From: CAZIOH01 sp964540815
GTDB lineage: Bacteria > Myxococcota_A > Polyangia > Fen-1088
Assembly (NCBI GenBank): GCA_964540815.1
Contig: CAZIOH010000005.1
Coordinates: 1 to 64,000, forward strand
Direction of reading: 5' to 3'
Length of the DNA: 64,000 nucleotides
Shown here: positions 52,465 to 60,007 of the stretch, piece by piece
Layout: each line of letters starts with the position of its first letter
Numbering within the stretch: position 1 is the stretch's first letter
The notes under the pieces: model-generated
What the model was told of the DNA's origin: nothing
What the model saw: only the letters and a program-made list of their open reading frames with translations
The model's database searches: none
Translations under genes and position numbers: made by a program

Positions 52465-55176
52465 ATGACAGCCACCTCCCGGGGGCACGAAGGCTCCCGG
52501 CCCGGCCCAGAATCCGCAACCGGGTGCCCCGCAACCGGACATCGAATTCGAATTCCACATCGACCTCGCCCTCGTCGTGGAATCGGAGCTCTCGCCGGGG
52601 CTGGCATTCTGCTCTCCTGCCTGGGCCCGGTCCTGGGGTCGGGGTTGGCGCGGGCCGAGGCGGCCGCCTCCCCCGAGGAGGTGGACGCGGGAGGGTCGGC
52701 GACAGGATCTCCAGGACCGCGGGGTGGGGGCGATGCCGGGGCCGATGCCGGTACGCCGGCCCAGAGCGCGGCGACGGCTCCGGACGGCAGTGGTGGCGCG
52801 ACCGCCCGCCCGCCCGAGGGGCTCGCACCCGCAGCGGGATCGGCACCCGCACCGGCGCTTCCGTCAGCGCCTTCAGCTCCAGCTTCAGCTCCCGGGGCTG
52901 GGGCTGGGGCTGCCCCACCCGCTGCGCCCGAGCCTCTCGCGCATGAGCCAGCGACCACGACCGCAACCGCCGCCTCACCGGAGGCGGCCCCGGTGGACGC
53001 CGTGAACGGGCTGCAGAGCATCGTGGTCACCGCGCAGCGCCGCTCGGAGACCGTCCAGAAGACCCCGCTCGCGATCACCGCGTTCGCCCAGGACGCCATC
53101 GACCAGCAGAAGATCTCCAACTTCCGGGATCTGTCGGGCCGGGTGCCGGGCCTGCTCGCGCCCAAGCGCTCCACCGCCTATACCACCCAGCAGTACGCCA
53201 TCCGCGGGATCGGCGAGATCGATACCTACCCCGAGCCGGCGGTGGCCGTGTACGTCGACGACGTCTACCTCGCCCGGACGGTCGGCTCCCTTTACGATAC
53301 GCCGGATCTCGATCGCGTCGAGGTGTTGCGCGGACCGCAGGGGACCCTTTACGGCCGGAACTCCAGCGCCGGCGCGATCCGCTTCATCACCAAGGACCCG
53401 ACCGCCGAGAAGAGCGCCGACTTCGGGCTCACCGTGGGCAACTACTCGAACGCCGACGTACGCGTCCGCCTGAACGGCGGGATCCTGCCCGGCGACAAGT
53501 TGAACGCCTCGCTGACCCTGATTCGGCACACCCGCGACGGCTGGACCCACGACGTGCCGCTCAACATCGACGTCAACGATCTGGATCTCACGGTGGTGCG
53601 CGGCAAGCTCAAGGCCGACCTGACCGAGCGGCTGACGGTGACCCTCAGCGTCGATGGGATGCGGGATCGCTCGAGCCAGAGCTACTACTCGCCGGTCAAC
53701 CAGCCCGACGGCATCCCGTCCGGGAACGCGCCCAATCCCAACCTGACCTGGTCGACGGTCTTGCCCTACAACCGCACCACCGTCTACGGCGGCTCGTTGA
53801 CCATCAAAGACGACCTCACCGACCACCTCACGCTCAAGCTGGTCAGCGCGCTCCGCGGGATGCACGGGCCCATCTACTACGACAACGACGGCGTGACCCA
53901 GATCAAGGGCGACAGCTACGCCGGCTTCAACCAGCACTACGCCACCGAGGAGCTCGATCTCAACGGCGAGTTCGAGCGCGTCAACTTCGTCGCCGGCCTC
54001 TACTACTTCAACGAGTACTTCCACAACCATCGGCTCAGCCAGTCGGCCTCGAGCCCTCTCGACAACGTCGGCTCGATCAGCCACACCAACAACTACCTGC
54101 GCACCAACAGCTTCTCCGCCTTCGGGCAAGCCAACGTGAAGGTCCTGGAGGCGCTGACCGCCACGGTGGGCGGTCGCTACACCATCGACTATCGCCAGTT
54201 CGACAACTTCGGTCAGCTCAAGACCGGCGCGAACCTGGTGTACCCCCTCCCCGGAAACTTCAATCCCGATCTCTTCGGGACCCTCTTCACCGACGGCAAC
54301 GTCACCGGCTTCGACGTCCACGCGCCCTGGGTCCACTTCTCCTCGGTCACGCCCAAGTTCGGGCTGCAGTATCAACCCACCCAGGACCTGCTCTTCTACG
54401 GAAGCTACTCGCGCGGCTTCAAGAGCGGCGGCTACGATCTGCGCGCCACCACCGAGCTCGGCTCGACCGTCCCCTACCGCCCGCAGTACACCGACGCCTA
54501 CGAGGCGGGGGTGAAGACCAGCTTCCTCGGCAACCGGGTGAACGCGAACCTGGCGGTGTTCACCAACCAGATCCACGATTTCCAGGTGCGGGCCACGGCG
54601 CCGGCCTCGCTGAACAACGGGGTGCCGCTGAGCGGCCTCATCAACGCGGGGGACGCCCACAGCCGGGGGCTCGAGCTCGAGCTCGCCGCGGCGCCGGTGA
54701 CGGGCTTGACCCTGAACGCGGCGCTGTCCCTGCTCGAGACCGGCTACGACACCTTCACCGCCACCTTGCCGCCCAACGTGGCGGGTCGGACCACCCTGGT
54801 CGGCTTGCGCTTTCCTTATGCGCCACGACACCAGATCAGCGTGGCGGGCAACTACCGCCTCCCGCTGCCCAAGCTGACCTTCATGGCCGGGGTCTGGCGG
54901 GTGGGCGCGGACGCGCAGTACGAGTCCAAGCGCTACAGCGACATCACCAACACCGAGTGGGTGGCCGTCAAGCCCCAGACCTTCGTCAACGGCACGGTCA
55001 ACTACACGGCGGCCAGCGAACGCTGGACGGCGGGCTTGCAGGTGCGGAACCTCGCCAACGTGCAGAACAACCAGGCGGGGGGCTACCTGCCGACCCGCGC
55101 CGGCGTCTATCCCCTCTACTACTACGCCTACAACGAGCCGCGCTACGTGAACCTCTACCTCAACCTCAGGTTTTGA
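52465..55176 (+). CDS. TonB-dependent outer membrane receptor
   Basis: A 903-residue receptor for active uptake across the outer membrane. A signal segment (about 38-62) is followed by an unusually long Ala/Pro/Gly-rich periplasmic linker (to about 175), a TonB-box-like GLQSIVVTAQRR, the plug (KTPLAITAFAQDAI, VEVLRGPQGTLYGRNSSAGAI) and the 22-strand barrel ending YVNLYLNLRF with the terminal Phe of outer-membrane proteins. The plug sequence is of the sphingomonad/sterol-aromatic uptake type. ATG 52465 has AGAAG upstream; later starts would cut the signal. Confidence 0.92.
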   Translation: MTATSRGHEGSRPGPESATGCPATGHRIRIPHRPRPRRGIGALAGAGILLSCLGPVLGSGLARAEAAASPEEVDAGGSATGSPGPRGGGDAGADAGTPAQSAATAPDGSGGATARPPEGLAPAAGSAPAPALPSAPSAPASAPGAGAGAAPPAAPEPLAHEPATTTATAASPEAAPVDAVNGLQSIVVTAQRRSETVQKTPLAITAFAQDAIDQQKISNFRDLSGRVPGLLAPKRSTAYTTQQYAIRGIGEIDTYPEPAVAVYVDDVYLARTVGSLYDTPDLDRVEVLRGPQGTLYGRNSSAGAIRFITKDPTAEKSADFGLTVGNYSNADVRVRLNGGILPGDKLNASLTLIRHTRDGWTHDVPLNIDVNDLDLTVVRGKLKADLTERLTVTLSVDGMRDRSSQSYYSPVNQPDGIPSGNAPNPNLTWSTVLPYNRTTVYGGSLTIKDDLTDHLTLKLVSALRGMHGPIYYDNDGVTQIKGDSYAGFNQHYATEELDLNGEFERVNFVAGLYYFNEYFHNHRLSQSASSPLDNVGSISHTNNYLRTNSFSAFGQANVKVLEALTATVGGRYTIDYRQFDNFGQLKTGANLVYPLPGNFNPDLFGTLFTDGNVTGFDVHAPWVHFSSVTPKFGLQYQPTQDLLFYGSYSRGFKSGGYDLRATTELGSTVPYRPQYTDAYEAGVKTSFLGNRVNANLAVFTNQIHDFQVRATAPASLNNGVPLSGLINAGDAHSRGLELELAAAPVTGLTLNAALSLLETGYDTFTATLPPNVAGRTTLVGLRFPYAPRHQISVAGNYRLPLPKLTFMAGVWRVGADAQYESKRYSDITNTEWVAVKPQTFVNGTVNYTAASERWTAGLQVRNLANVQNNQAGGYLPTRAGVYPLYYYAYNEPRYVNLYLNLRF

Positions 55177-55178
55177 CC

Positions 55179-56159
55179 ATGACGGGTGTCCCAGCGACGA
55201 CTGCAGCGCCGGAGCGCTCGAGACGGCCTCGTCGGGGCCTGCGCCGCGGGTGGGCCGCGGTGGCCGCCGCCGTGTCGTGTCTCGGGCTCGGCGGCCCGTC
55301 GATCGCGCAGGCCACGGGTCAGGCGCCGCCGAGTCCAGGCTCGGCCCCGGATCAGAAGAGCCCTCCCATCGTCAACCCGAAGCCGAGCCCCCGGGACTGG
55401 GCGGCCCTGGCCAAGCTCCCCGACTGGACCGGGGTGTGGGTGCCCGACAAGAAGCACCCGAACTTCCCGTTCGCGAAGGGGACGCCGCCGCCCTGGAACC
55501 CGGCCGCCGCCAGGTACATCGCGGAGCAGCAGGCGCTCGACAAGGCGGGCCGACCCAACAACATCTACGTCAACTGCCTGCCGGAGGGGATGCCGAGCTT
55601 CGTCATCATGACCCTCAACGCCAGCGAGTTCCTGTTCACGCCGGGGCGGGTGACCATCCTCAACGAGTTCGACGGCAACCGACAGCGGCGCATCTACACC
55701 GACGGCCGCGGACATCCCGAGGATCCGGATCTCACGTTCAATGGACACTCCATCGGGCACTGGGAGCACGGGACCTTGGTGGTGGACACGGTGGGCATCC
55801 TGCCCCAGACCTTCCTGCCCCTCGGGCAGTCGGTCGGGCATCCCAACAATGGCGATCTGCGCATCATCGAGCACATCCACCTGGCGGAGCCCGACCGCCT
55901 GGAGGACGAGCTCGAGATCATCGCGCCCCACGTGCTCACCGCGCCCTGGAAGCTCACCAAGTCTTTCGTTCGGTCGCGGTTGCGGGCCGACGACATCATC
56001 GAGGCGTCCTGCCGCGAGGGGGATTTCGTGGCCGCGCTCGATTCCCACGGGAACCACGTGTTCAAGGAGATCGCGCACGAGGAGGGCGGGGCACCGCTGC
56101 CACCCAAGCAGGCCAGCGTCGAGCCCCACAAGCTCGCCAGGCCGGAGGCCAAGCCATGA
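55179..56159 (+). CDS. secreted DWSGVW-family protein, copy 1
   Basis: A 326-residue exported protein (signal about 20-45) of a family often found beside TonB receptors in sphingomonads and relatives, without an assigned function. Landmarks: PDWTGVWVPD, NCLPEGMPSFVIM, EFLFTPGRVTIL, RRIYTDGRGHPEDPDLTFNGHSIGHW, VDTVGILPQTFL. The dense conserved His/Asp/Arg/Trp suggests an active or binding site. The ATG comes two bases after the receptor stop; the stop overlaps the DUF6152-like gene. A paralogue is at 58468-59415. Confidence 0.82.
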   Translation: MTGVPATTAAPERSRRPRRGLRRGWAAVAAAVSCLGLGGPSIAQATGQAPPSPGSAPDQKSPPIVNPKPSPRDWAALAKLPDWTGVWVPDKKHPNFPFAKGTPPPWNPAAARYIAEQQALDKAGRPNNIYVNCLPEGMPSFVIMTLNASEFLFTPGRVTILNEFDGNRQRRIYTDGRGHPEDPDLTFNGHSIGHWEHGTLVVDTVGILPQTFLPLGQSVGHPNNGDLRIIEHIHLAEPDRLEDELEIIAPHVLTAPWKLTKSFVRSRLRADDIIEASCREGDFVAALDSHGNHVFKEIAHEEGGAPLPPKQASVEPHKLARPEAKP

Positions 56160-56716
56160 GGTCGAGGAGCCGCTTCACGCTCGGGCTCTCGGTCGCTGCG
56201 GCCGCTGCGGCGTTTGGTTCGGGCCTCGGACTTCTGGGTGTGCCTGCCGCCTCGGCCCACCACTCGTTCGCCATGTACGATCAGACCAAGCTGGTGGTGA
56301 TCACCGGGTCCGTGAAGGAGTTTCAGTGGTCGAATCCCCACGCGCTCGTCTGGCTCTTCAAGGATCCGCCCGGGTCGGCCCCCAGACCGGGTGCGGGTGT
56401 TGTGGTTGCCCCCGCGCCGGCGGCGGAGGCCGGGGAGCTCTGGAGCATCGAGCTGCCCACCAGCCCCGGGGTCCTGCGCAAGCTCGGGTGGACCAAGCAC
56501 TCGCTCGAGCCGGGGGACCACGTGGCCATGGAGATCAACCCCCTGCGGAGCGGGGAGCACGGTGGCTCGTTCAAGAAGGTCACCAACCTGAAGACCGGAG
56601 AGGTGCTGACCGCCAACACGTCCGGGCTCGGGTTCGGGGGGAACGGCGGGGACTCGGGAGGCGCGTATCCGCCGGGGGCCGGTGGCGGGTCGGCCCCCGC
56701 GGGAGCCGGAAAGTGA
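56156..56716 (+). CDS. DUF6152-like secreted protein, copy 1
   Basis: A 186-residue protein with a signal peptide that would be cut at SASA/HHSF, giving a mature protein that begins with His-His (HHSFAMYDQTK). Conserved family motifs follow: VKEFQWSNPHALVW, LWSIELPTSPG, LGWTKHSLEPGDHVAMEINPLRSGEHGGSF. The Gly-rich tail is variable. The role is unknown; an N-terminal His plus the NPH motif would suit metal binding, which is my inference. Overlaps the preceding gene by four bases. Confidence 0.85.
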   Translation: MRSRSRFTLGLSVAAAAAAFGSGLGLLGVPAASAHHSFAMYDQTKLVVITGSVKEFQWSNPHALVWLFKDPPGSAPRPGAGVVVAPAPAAEAGELWSIELPTSPGVLRKLGWTKHSLEPGDHVAMEINPLRSGEHGGSFKKVTNLKTGEVLTANTSGLGFGGNGGDSGGAYPPGAGGGSAPAGAGK

Positions 56717-56729
56717 AGGAGGCAGCAGC

Positions 56730-57230
56730 ATGATCCAGCGATTTTGCGACTGGCTGGTCCGCACGCCCTTCAGCGTGCTCCTGCAGAGGGTGGGGTGGAT
56801 CGTGCCGACGGTACAGACCATCCACATCCTGCTCATCGGCGTGGTGATGGCCGCGGTGGCCCTGTTCAATGCGCGGTTGCTCGGCATCGGCGGCCGGGCC
56901 CAGTCCCTGGTCGAGTCCGAGGCGCGCTTCTTGCCGTGGGTCTGGGCGGCTCTGCCCGGGCTCGCCCTCACCGGCGCCTTGCTGGTCGTGGCCGAGCCGG
57001 CCCGCGAGCTCACCAATCCAGCCTTCGCGACCAAGCTGGTGCTGCTCGCGGTGGTGGTGACCATCAGCGCGCTCGTGCGGCGGGGACTGCGTCGCCGGCC
57101 GGATCGGTGGCAGGGACCGGAGGGACTCGGGAGCACCGGCATCGCCCGGCTGGCGGGCGGAGTCTCGCTCGCCCTGTGGGTCGGCATCGTGGTCGCCGGC
57201 CGCTGGATCGCCTACGTGCTGGACGTGTGA
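56730..57230 (+). CDS. four-helix membrane protein, DUF6644-like, copy 1
   Basis: A 166-residue integral membrane protein with helices at about 17-40, 65-88, 97-117 and 140-162. Conserved with its neighbour are a His in helix 1 (QTIHILLIG), NPAFATK before helix 3 and AGRWIAY in helix 4. AAGGAGG precedes the ATG. It probably pairs with the next protein to make an eight-helix unit in the inner membrane. Confidence 0.82.
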   Translation: MIQRFCDWLVRTPFSVLLQRVGWIVPTVQTIHILLIGVVMAAVALFNARLLGIGGRAQSLVESEARFLPWVWAALPGLALTGALLVVAEPARELTNPAFATKLVLLAVVVTISALVRRGLRRRPDRWQGPEGLGSTGIARLAGGVSLALWVGIVVAGRWIAYVLDV

Positions 57231-57246
57231 GGGAGAGGCACTGTCG

Positions 57247-57753
57247 ATGTCGGCTGTCCCCCAGATCCTGAACGGCCTCCTCGCGCGGGTGGAGGAGACC
57301 GCCGTCAGCACCGCCATCCGCGAGACCACCTGGCTCTTCCCGGTGATCGAGACGGTGCACGTCCTCGCCCTGACGCTGGTGGTGGGCACCATCGCCACCT
57401 TCGATCTGCGGCTCGTCGGCTGGGCATCGCGCAAGCTGCCGGTGACCCGGCTGGCGCGCGAGCTTCTGCCCTGGACCTGGGGAGGGTTCGTGGCGGCCGT
57501 GGTCAGCGGGGCGTTGCTGTTCGGGTCGAAGGCCATTCACTACGCCGAGAACCCGGCGTTTCAGCTGAAGGTGGTGCTGCTCATCCTCTCGGGGGTGAAC
57601 ATGCTGATCTTCCAGACCATCACCTTCCGCCGCGTGGCCGAGTGGGACACCGCGCTGCCGCCCCCGGTCCGGGCCCGGACGGCGGGGGCATTCTCGCTGG
57701 TCTTCTGGATCGGGGTGGTGGCGGCTGGCCGGTGGATCGGCTTCCTGCTGTGA
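57247..57753 (+). CDS. four-helix membrane protein, DUF6644-like, copy 2
   Basis: A 168-residue protein with the same plan as its neighbour: helix 1 ETVHVLALTLVVG with a His, helix 2 WGGFVAAVVSGALLF, NPAFQLK before helix 3, AGRWIGFLL at the end. The repeated layout shows an old duplication. GAGAGG lies upstream. Function unknown. Confidence 0.85.
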   Translation: MSAVPQILNGLLARVEETAVSTAIRETTWLFPVIETVHVLALTLVVGTIATFDLRLVGWASRKLPVTRLARELLPWTWGGFVAAVVSGALLFGSKAIHYAENPAFQLKVVLLILSGVNMLIFQTITFRRVAEWDTALPPPVRARTAGAFSLVFWIGVVAAGRWIGFLL

Positions 57754-57844
57754 GCTCCAAGCGCTCCATCATCGATGCAACACCACCCTCGGAGAGTCGA
57801 TTCCTCACCCCCGAAGCCGCCACCCAACAAAGGACGCAGACCCC

Positions 57845-58456
57845 ATGAAGCTCTACTTCACGCCCGGTGCATGTTCCCTGTCGCCCCACGTCGCTCTCCG
57901 CGAGGCGGAGCTCCTCTTCGAGCTCGAGGCGGTGGATCTCGCCGCCAAGACCACCCGGAGCGGCAAGAACTTCCTCGAGATAAATCCGAAGGGCTACGTG
58001 CCCGCCCTGGTCCTCGACGACGGGGAGCTCATCACCGAGGGGGCCATCATCGTGCAATACATCGCCGACCAGCGTCCGGAGCTGGGCCTGGCCCCGCCGA
58101 ACGGAACCCGCGAGCGGCGACGCTTGCAGGAGTGGTTGCACTTCATCGCCACCGAGCTGCACAAGGGGTTCGGTCCCATCAACCACCCCAAGTCCACCGA
58201 GGAGCTGAAGCAGGTCCTCAAGCCTCGGTTGCTCGCGCGGTTCGCCTTCCTCGGGCAGTCGCTCGGCAGCAAGCCCTTCCTGCTCGGCAACACCTTCACG
58301 GTCGCCGACGGTTACGCCTACTACGTGCTGCGGAACCTGCGGAAGCTCGACGCGGCGGCCCTCGCGCAGACGCCCGGGTTGGCCGCCTACTTCGACCGGA
58401 TCGCGGCGCGGCCTGCCGTCCGGGCGGCGCTCGCGGCAGAGGGCCTCGCACCCTGA
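57845..58456 (+). CDS. beta-class glutathione S-transferase
   Basis: A 203-residue cytosolic GST: thioredoxin-like N-domain with beta-class catalytic Cys10 (FTPGACSLSPH), the cis-Pro/Ser-binding region NPKGYVPALVLDDGE and LITEGAIIVQYIAD, and a helical C-domain with LHFIATELHKGF and VADGYAYY. Such enzymes conjugate or reductively cleave electrophiles, for example aromatic ethers or quinones. Its place between the two copies of the secreted-protein module suggests that it handles an intracellular product of the imported substrate. Confidence 0.93.
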   Translation: MKLYFTPGACSLSPHVALREAELLFELEAVDLAAKTTRSGKNFLEINPKGYVPALVLDDGELITEGAIIVQYIADQRPELGLAPPNGTRERRRLQEWLHFIATELHKGFGPINHPKSTEELKQVLKPRLLARFAFLGQSLGSKPFLLGNTFTVADGYAYYVLRNLRKLDAAALAQTPGLAAYFDRIAARPAVRAALAAEGLAP

Positions 58457-58467
58457 GCCGGAGACCG

Positions 58468-59415
58468 ATGCCGGCTGCCAATTCTGCCTGTGGGAAGTCT
58501 GCGTGTGGGGAGTCTGCGCGTGGGAAGCCTGCGTGGTGGGCAGGCCGGGCGGTCGCGCTCCTGCTGCTGCTGGCGGCGTCCGGGCTGGGGCCGGGAAATC
58601 CGCGCCTCGCCCTCGGCGCGGACGGGGTGGCGCCGGCGCCCCCCCGGGCGGCGGGCCCGGCGCCGGGAATCGTGCTCAATCCGGCGCCCAAGGCCCGGGA
58701 CTGGGCGAACCTGGCCCTGCTCCCCGACTGGAGCGGGGTCTGGAACCCCAACATCTCCGACCAGAACGCCCAGATCAAGACCAACCCGGTTCCCTGGAGC
58801 CCCAGGAGCACGGCCGCGGTCGCGCGGCTCGGCGCCGAGGAGGCGGCCGGGCGCCCGAAGGGGCTCTTCGTCAATTGCTTGCCCGAGGCCATGCCGTCCT
58901 GGATGCTCATCACGCACAATGCCCTCGAGATCCTGTTCACGCCGGGGCGGGTGACCTTCCTCGGAGAGTCCGACGGCAACCGCATCCGCCGCGTCTACAC
59001 CGATGGGCGGGGACATCCGGACGATCCCGATCCGACGTTCCATGGGCACTCGATCGGGCACTGGGAGAAGGACACCCTGGTCGTCGACACGGTGGGGATC
59101 CTGCCCCAGGCCTTGCTGGCGGTGAGTGAAGCGGTCGGGCTCCCGAACAACGGAGATCTGCACATCGTCGAGCGCTGGCACCTCACCGGCCGGGACGTCC
59201 TAAGCGACGACCTCGAGATCGACGCCCCGCGCATCCTCACGAGGCCCTGGAAGACCACGCGCAGCTACTTCCGCCAGCGCGCCCGCAAGTACGATCTCGT
59301 CGAGGGCGTCTGCCTGCAGGGCTATTTCTCGGCGCGGACCGATGCCGATGGAAATGCCGTGTTCGTCCCGATTCCCCAGACCGAGGGGGGCAATCCCGTT
59401 CCGCCCGAAAATTGA
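58468..59415 (+). CDS. secreted DWSGVW-family protein, copy 2
   Basis: A 315-residue paralogue of the product of 55179-56159: DWANLALLPDWSGVWNP, NCLPEAMPSWMLI, EILFTPGRVTFL, RRVYTDGRGHPDDPDPTFHGHSIGHW, VDTVGILPQALL. The N-terminus before the signal core (about 28-48) is made of three near-identical five-residue units from a 15-bp tandem repeat. ATG 58468 has GGAG five bases upstream, 12 bases after the GST stop. Confidence 0.82.
   Translation: MPAANSACGKSACGESARGKPAWWAGRAVALLLLLAASGLGPGNPRLALGADGVAPAPPRAAGPAPGIVLNPAPKARDWANLALLPDWSGVWNPNISDQNAQIKTNPVPWSPRSTAAVARLGAEEAAGRPKGLFVNCLPEAMPSWMLITHNALEILFTPGRVTFLGESDGNRIRRVYTDGRGHPDDPDPTFHGHSIGHWEKDTLVVDTVGILPQALLAVSEAVGLPNNGDLHIVERWHLTGRDVLSDDLEIDAPRILTRPWKTTRSYFRQRARKYDLVEGVCLQGYFSARTDADGNAVFVPIPQTEGGNPVPPEN
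58483..58530 (+). repeat. 15-bp imperfect tandem repeat in a gene start
   Basis: TGTGGGAAGTCTGCG, TGTGGGGAGTCTGCG and CGTGGGAAGCCTGCG follow each other, encoding CGKSA, CGESA and RGKPA. The array lies before the signal peptide core. Confidence 0.75.
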
Positions 59416-59445
59416 GTGGAATCCTTAGCCGAGGGTGACGCAGAC

Positions 59446-59988
59446 ATGCAACCGAGTCGTACCAAGAAGTCGTCGCGAGTTCCGATGCGGCTGTGGGCCG
59501 GCCTCACCCTCGCGGCCGCCGCGGCGGGGATCGGGGTCGCAGCTGCGGGGCGGCCAGCCTGGGCACACCACTCGTTCGCGATGTTCGACTTCGGGCGTCT
59601 GACCACCTTCCGGGGAGCCACCGTCAAGGAGTTCCAGTGGACCAATCCCCACGTCATCTTGTGGGTGGAGGTCGATCCGTCGGCCGCGCTCCAGCAGGAG
59701 AACGCCGGGGCCGGCGGCGGCAAGTCCGCTCCGCCCAGGGCCACCGAGGCCGCCGGCAAGCCAGCGGGGAAGCCTGAGCTGTGGTCGGTCGAGCTGACCA
59801 GCCCGGGCAACCTGACCCGGGTCGGCTGGTCCAAGCGCTCGTTCAGCGCCGGGGACCGCATCGATCTCGACATCCACCCGCTCCGGGATGGCAAGCACGG
59901 GGGCGCTTTCAAGAGGGCCACGGTGCTGGCCACCGGTCAGGTCTGGAGCTCGGACCTGCGCCAGCAGGAGAAGCCCGGGCTGCCCTGA
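59446..59988 (+). CDS. DUF6152-like secreted protein, copy 2
   Basis: A 180-residue paralogue of the protein at 56156-56716. The signal peptide would be cut at PAWA/HHSF, again giving a mature His-His N-terminus (HHSFAMFDFGR). Shared motifs are VKEFQWTNPHVILWVEV, LWSVELTSPGNLTRVGW, FSAGDRIDLDIHPLRDGKHGGAF. ATG 59446 has GAGGG ten bases upstream; a GTG at 59416 is an alternative. It is convergent with the second TonB receptor. Confidence 0.85.
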   Translation: MQPSRTKKSSRVPMRLWAGLTLAAAAAGIGVAAAGRPAWAHHSFAMFDFGRLTTFRGATVKEFQWTNPHVILWVEVDPSAALQQENAGAGGGKSAPPRATEAAGKPAGKPELWSVELTSPGNLTRVGWSKRSFSAGDRIDLDIHPLRDGKHGGAFKRATVLATGQVWSSDLRQQEKPGLP

Positions 59989-60007
59989 AGCCTCTCCTCG
60001 GTCCAGG

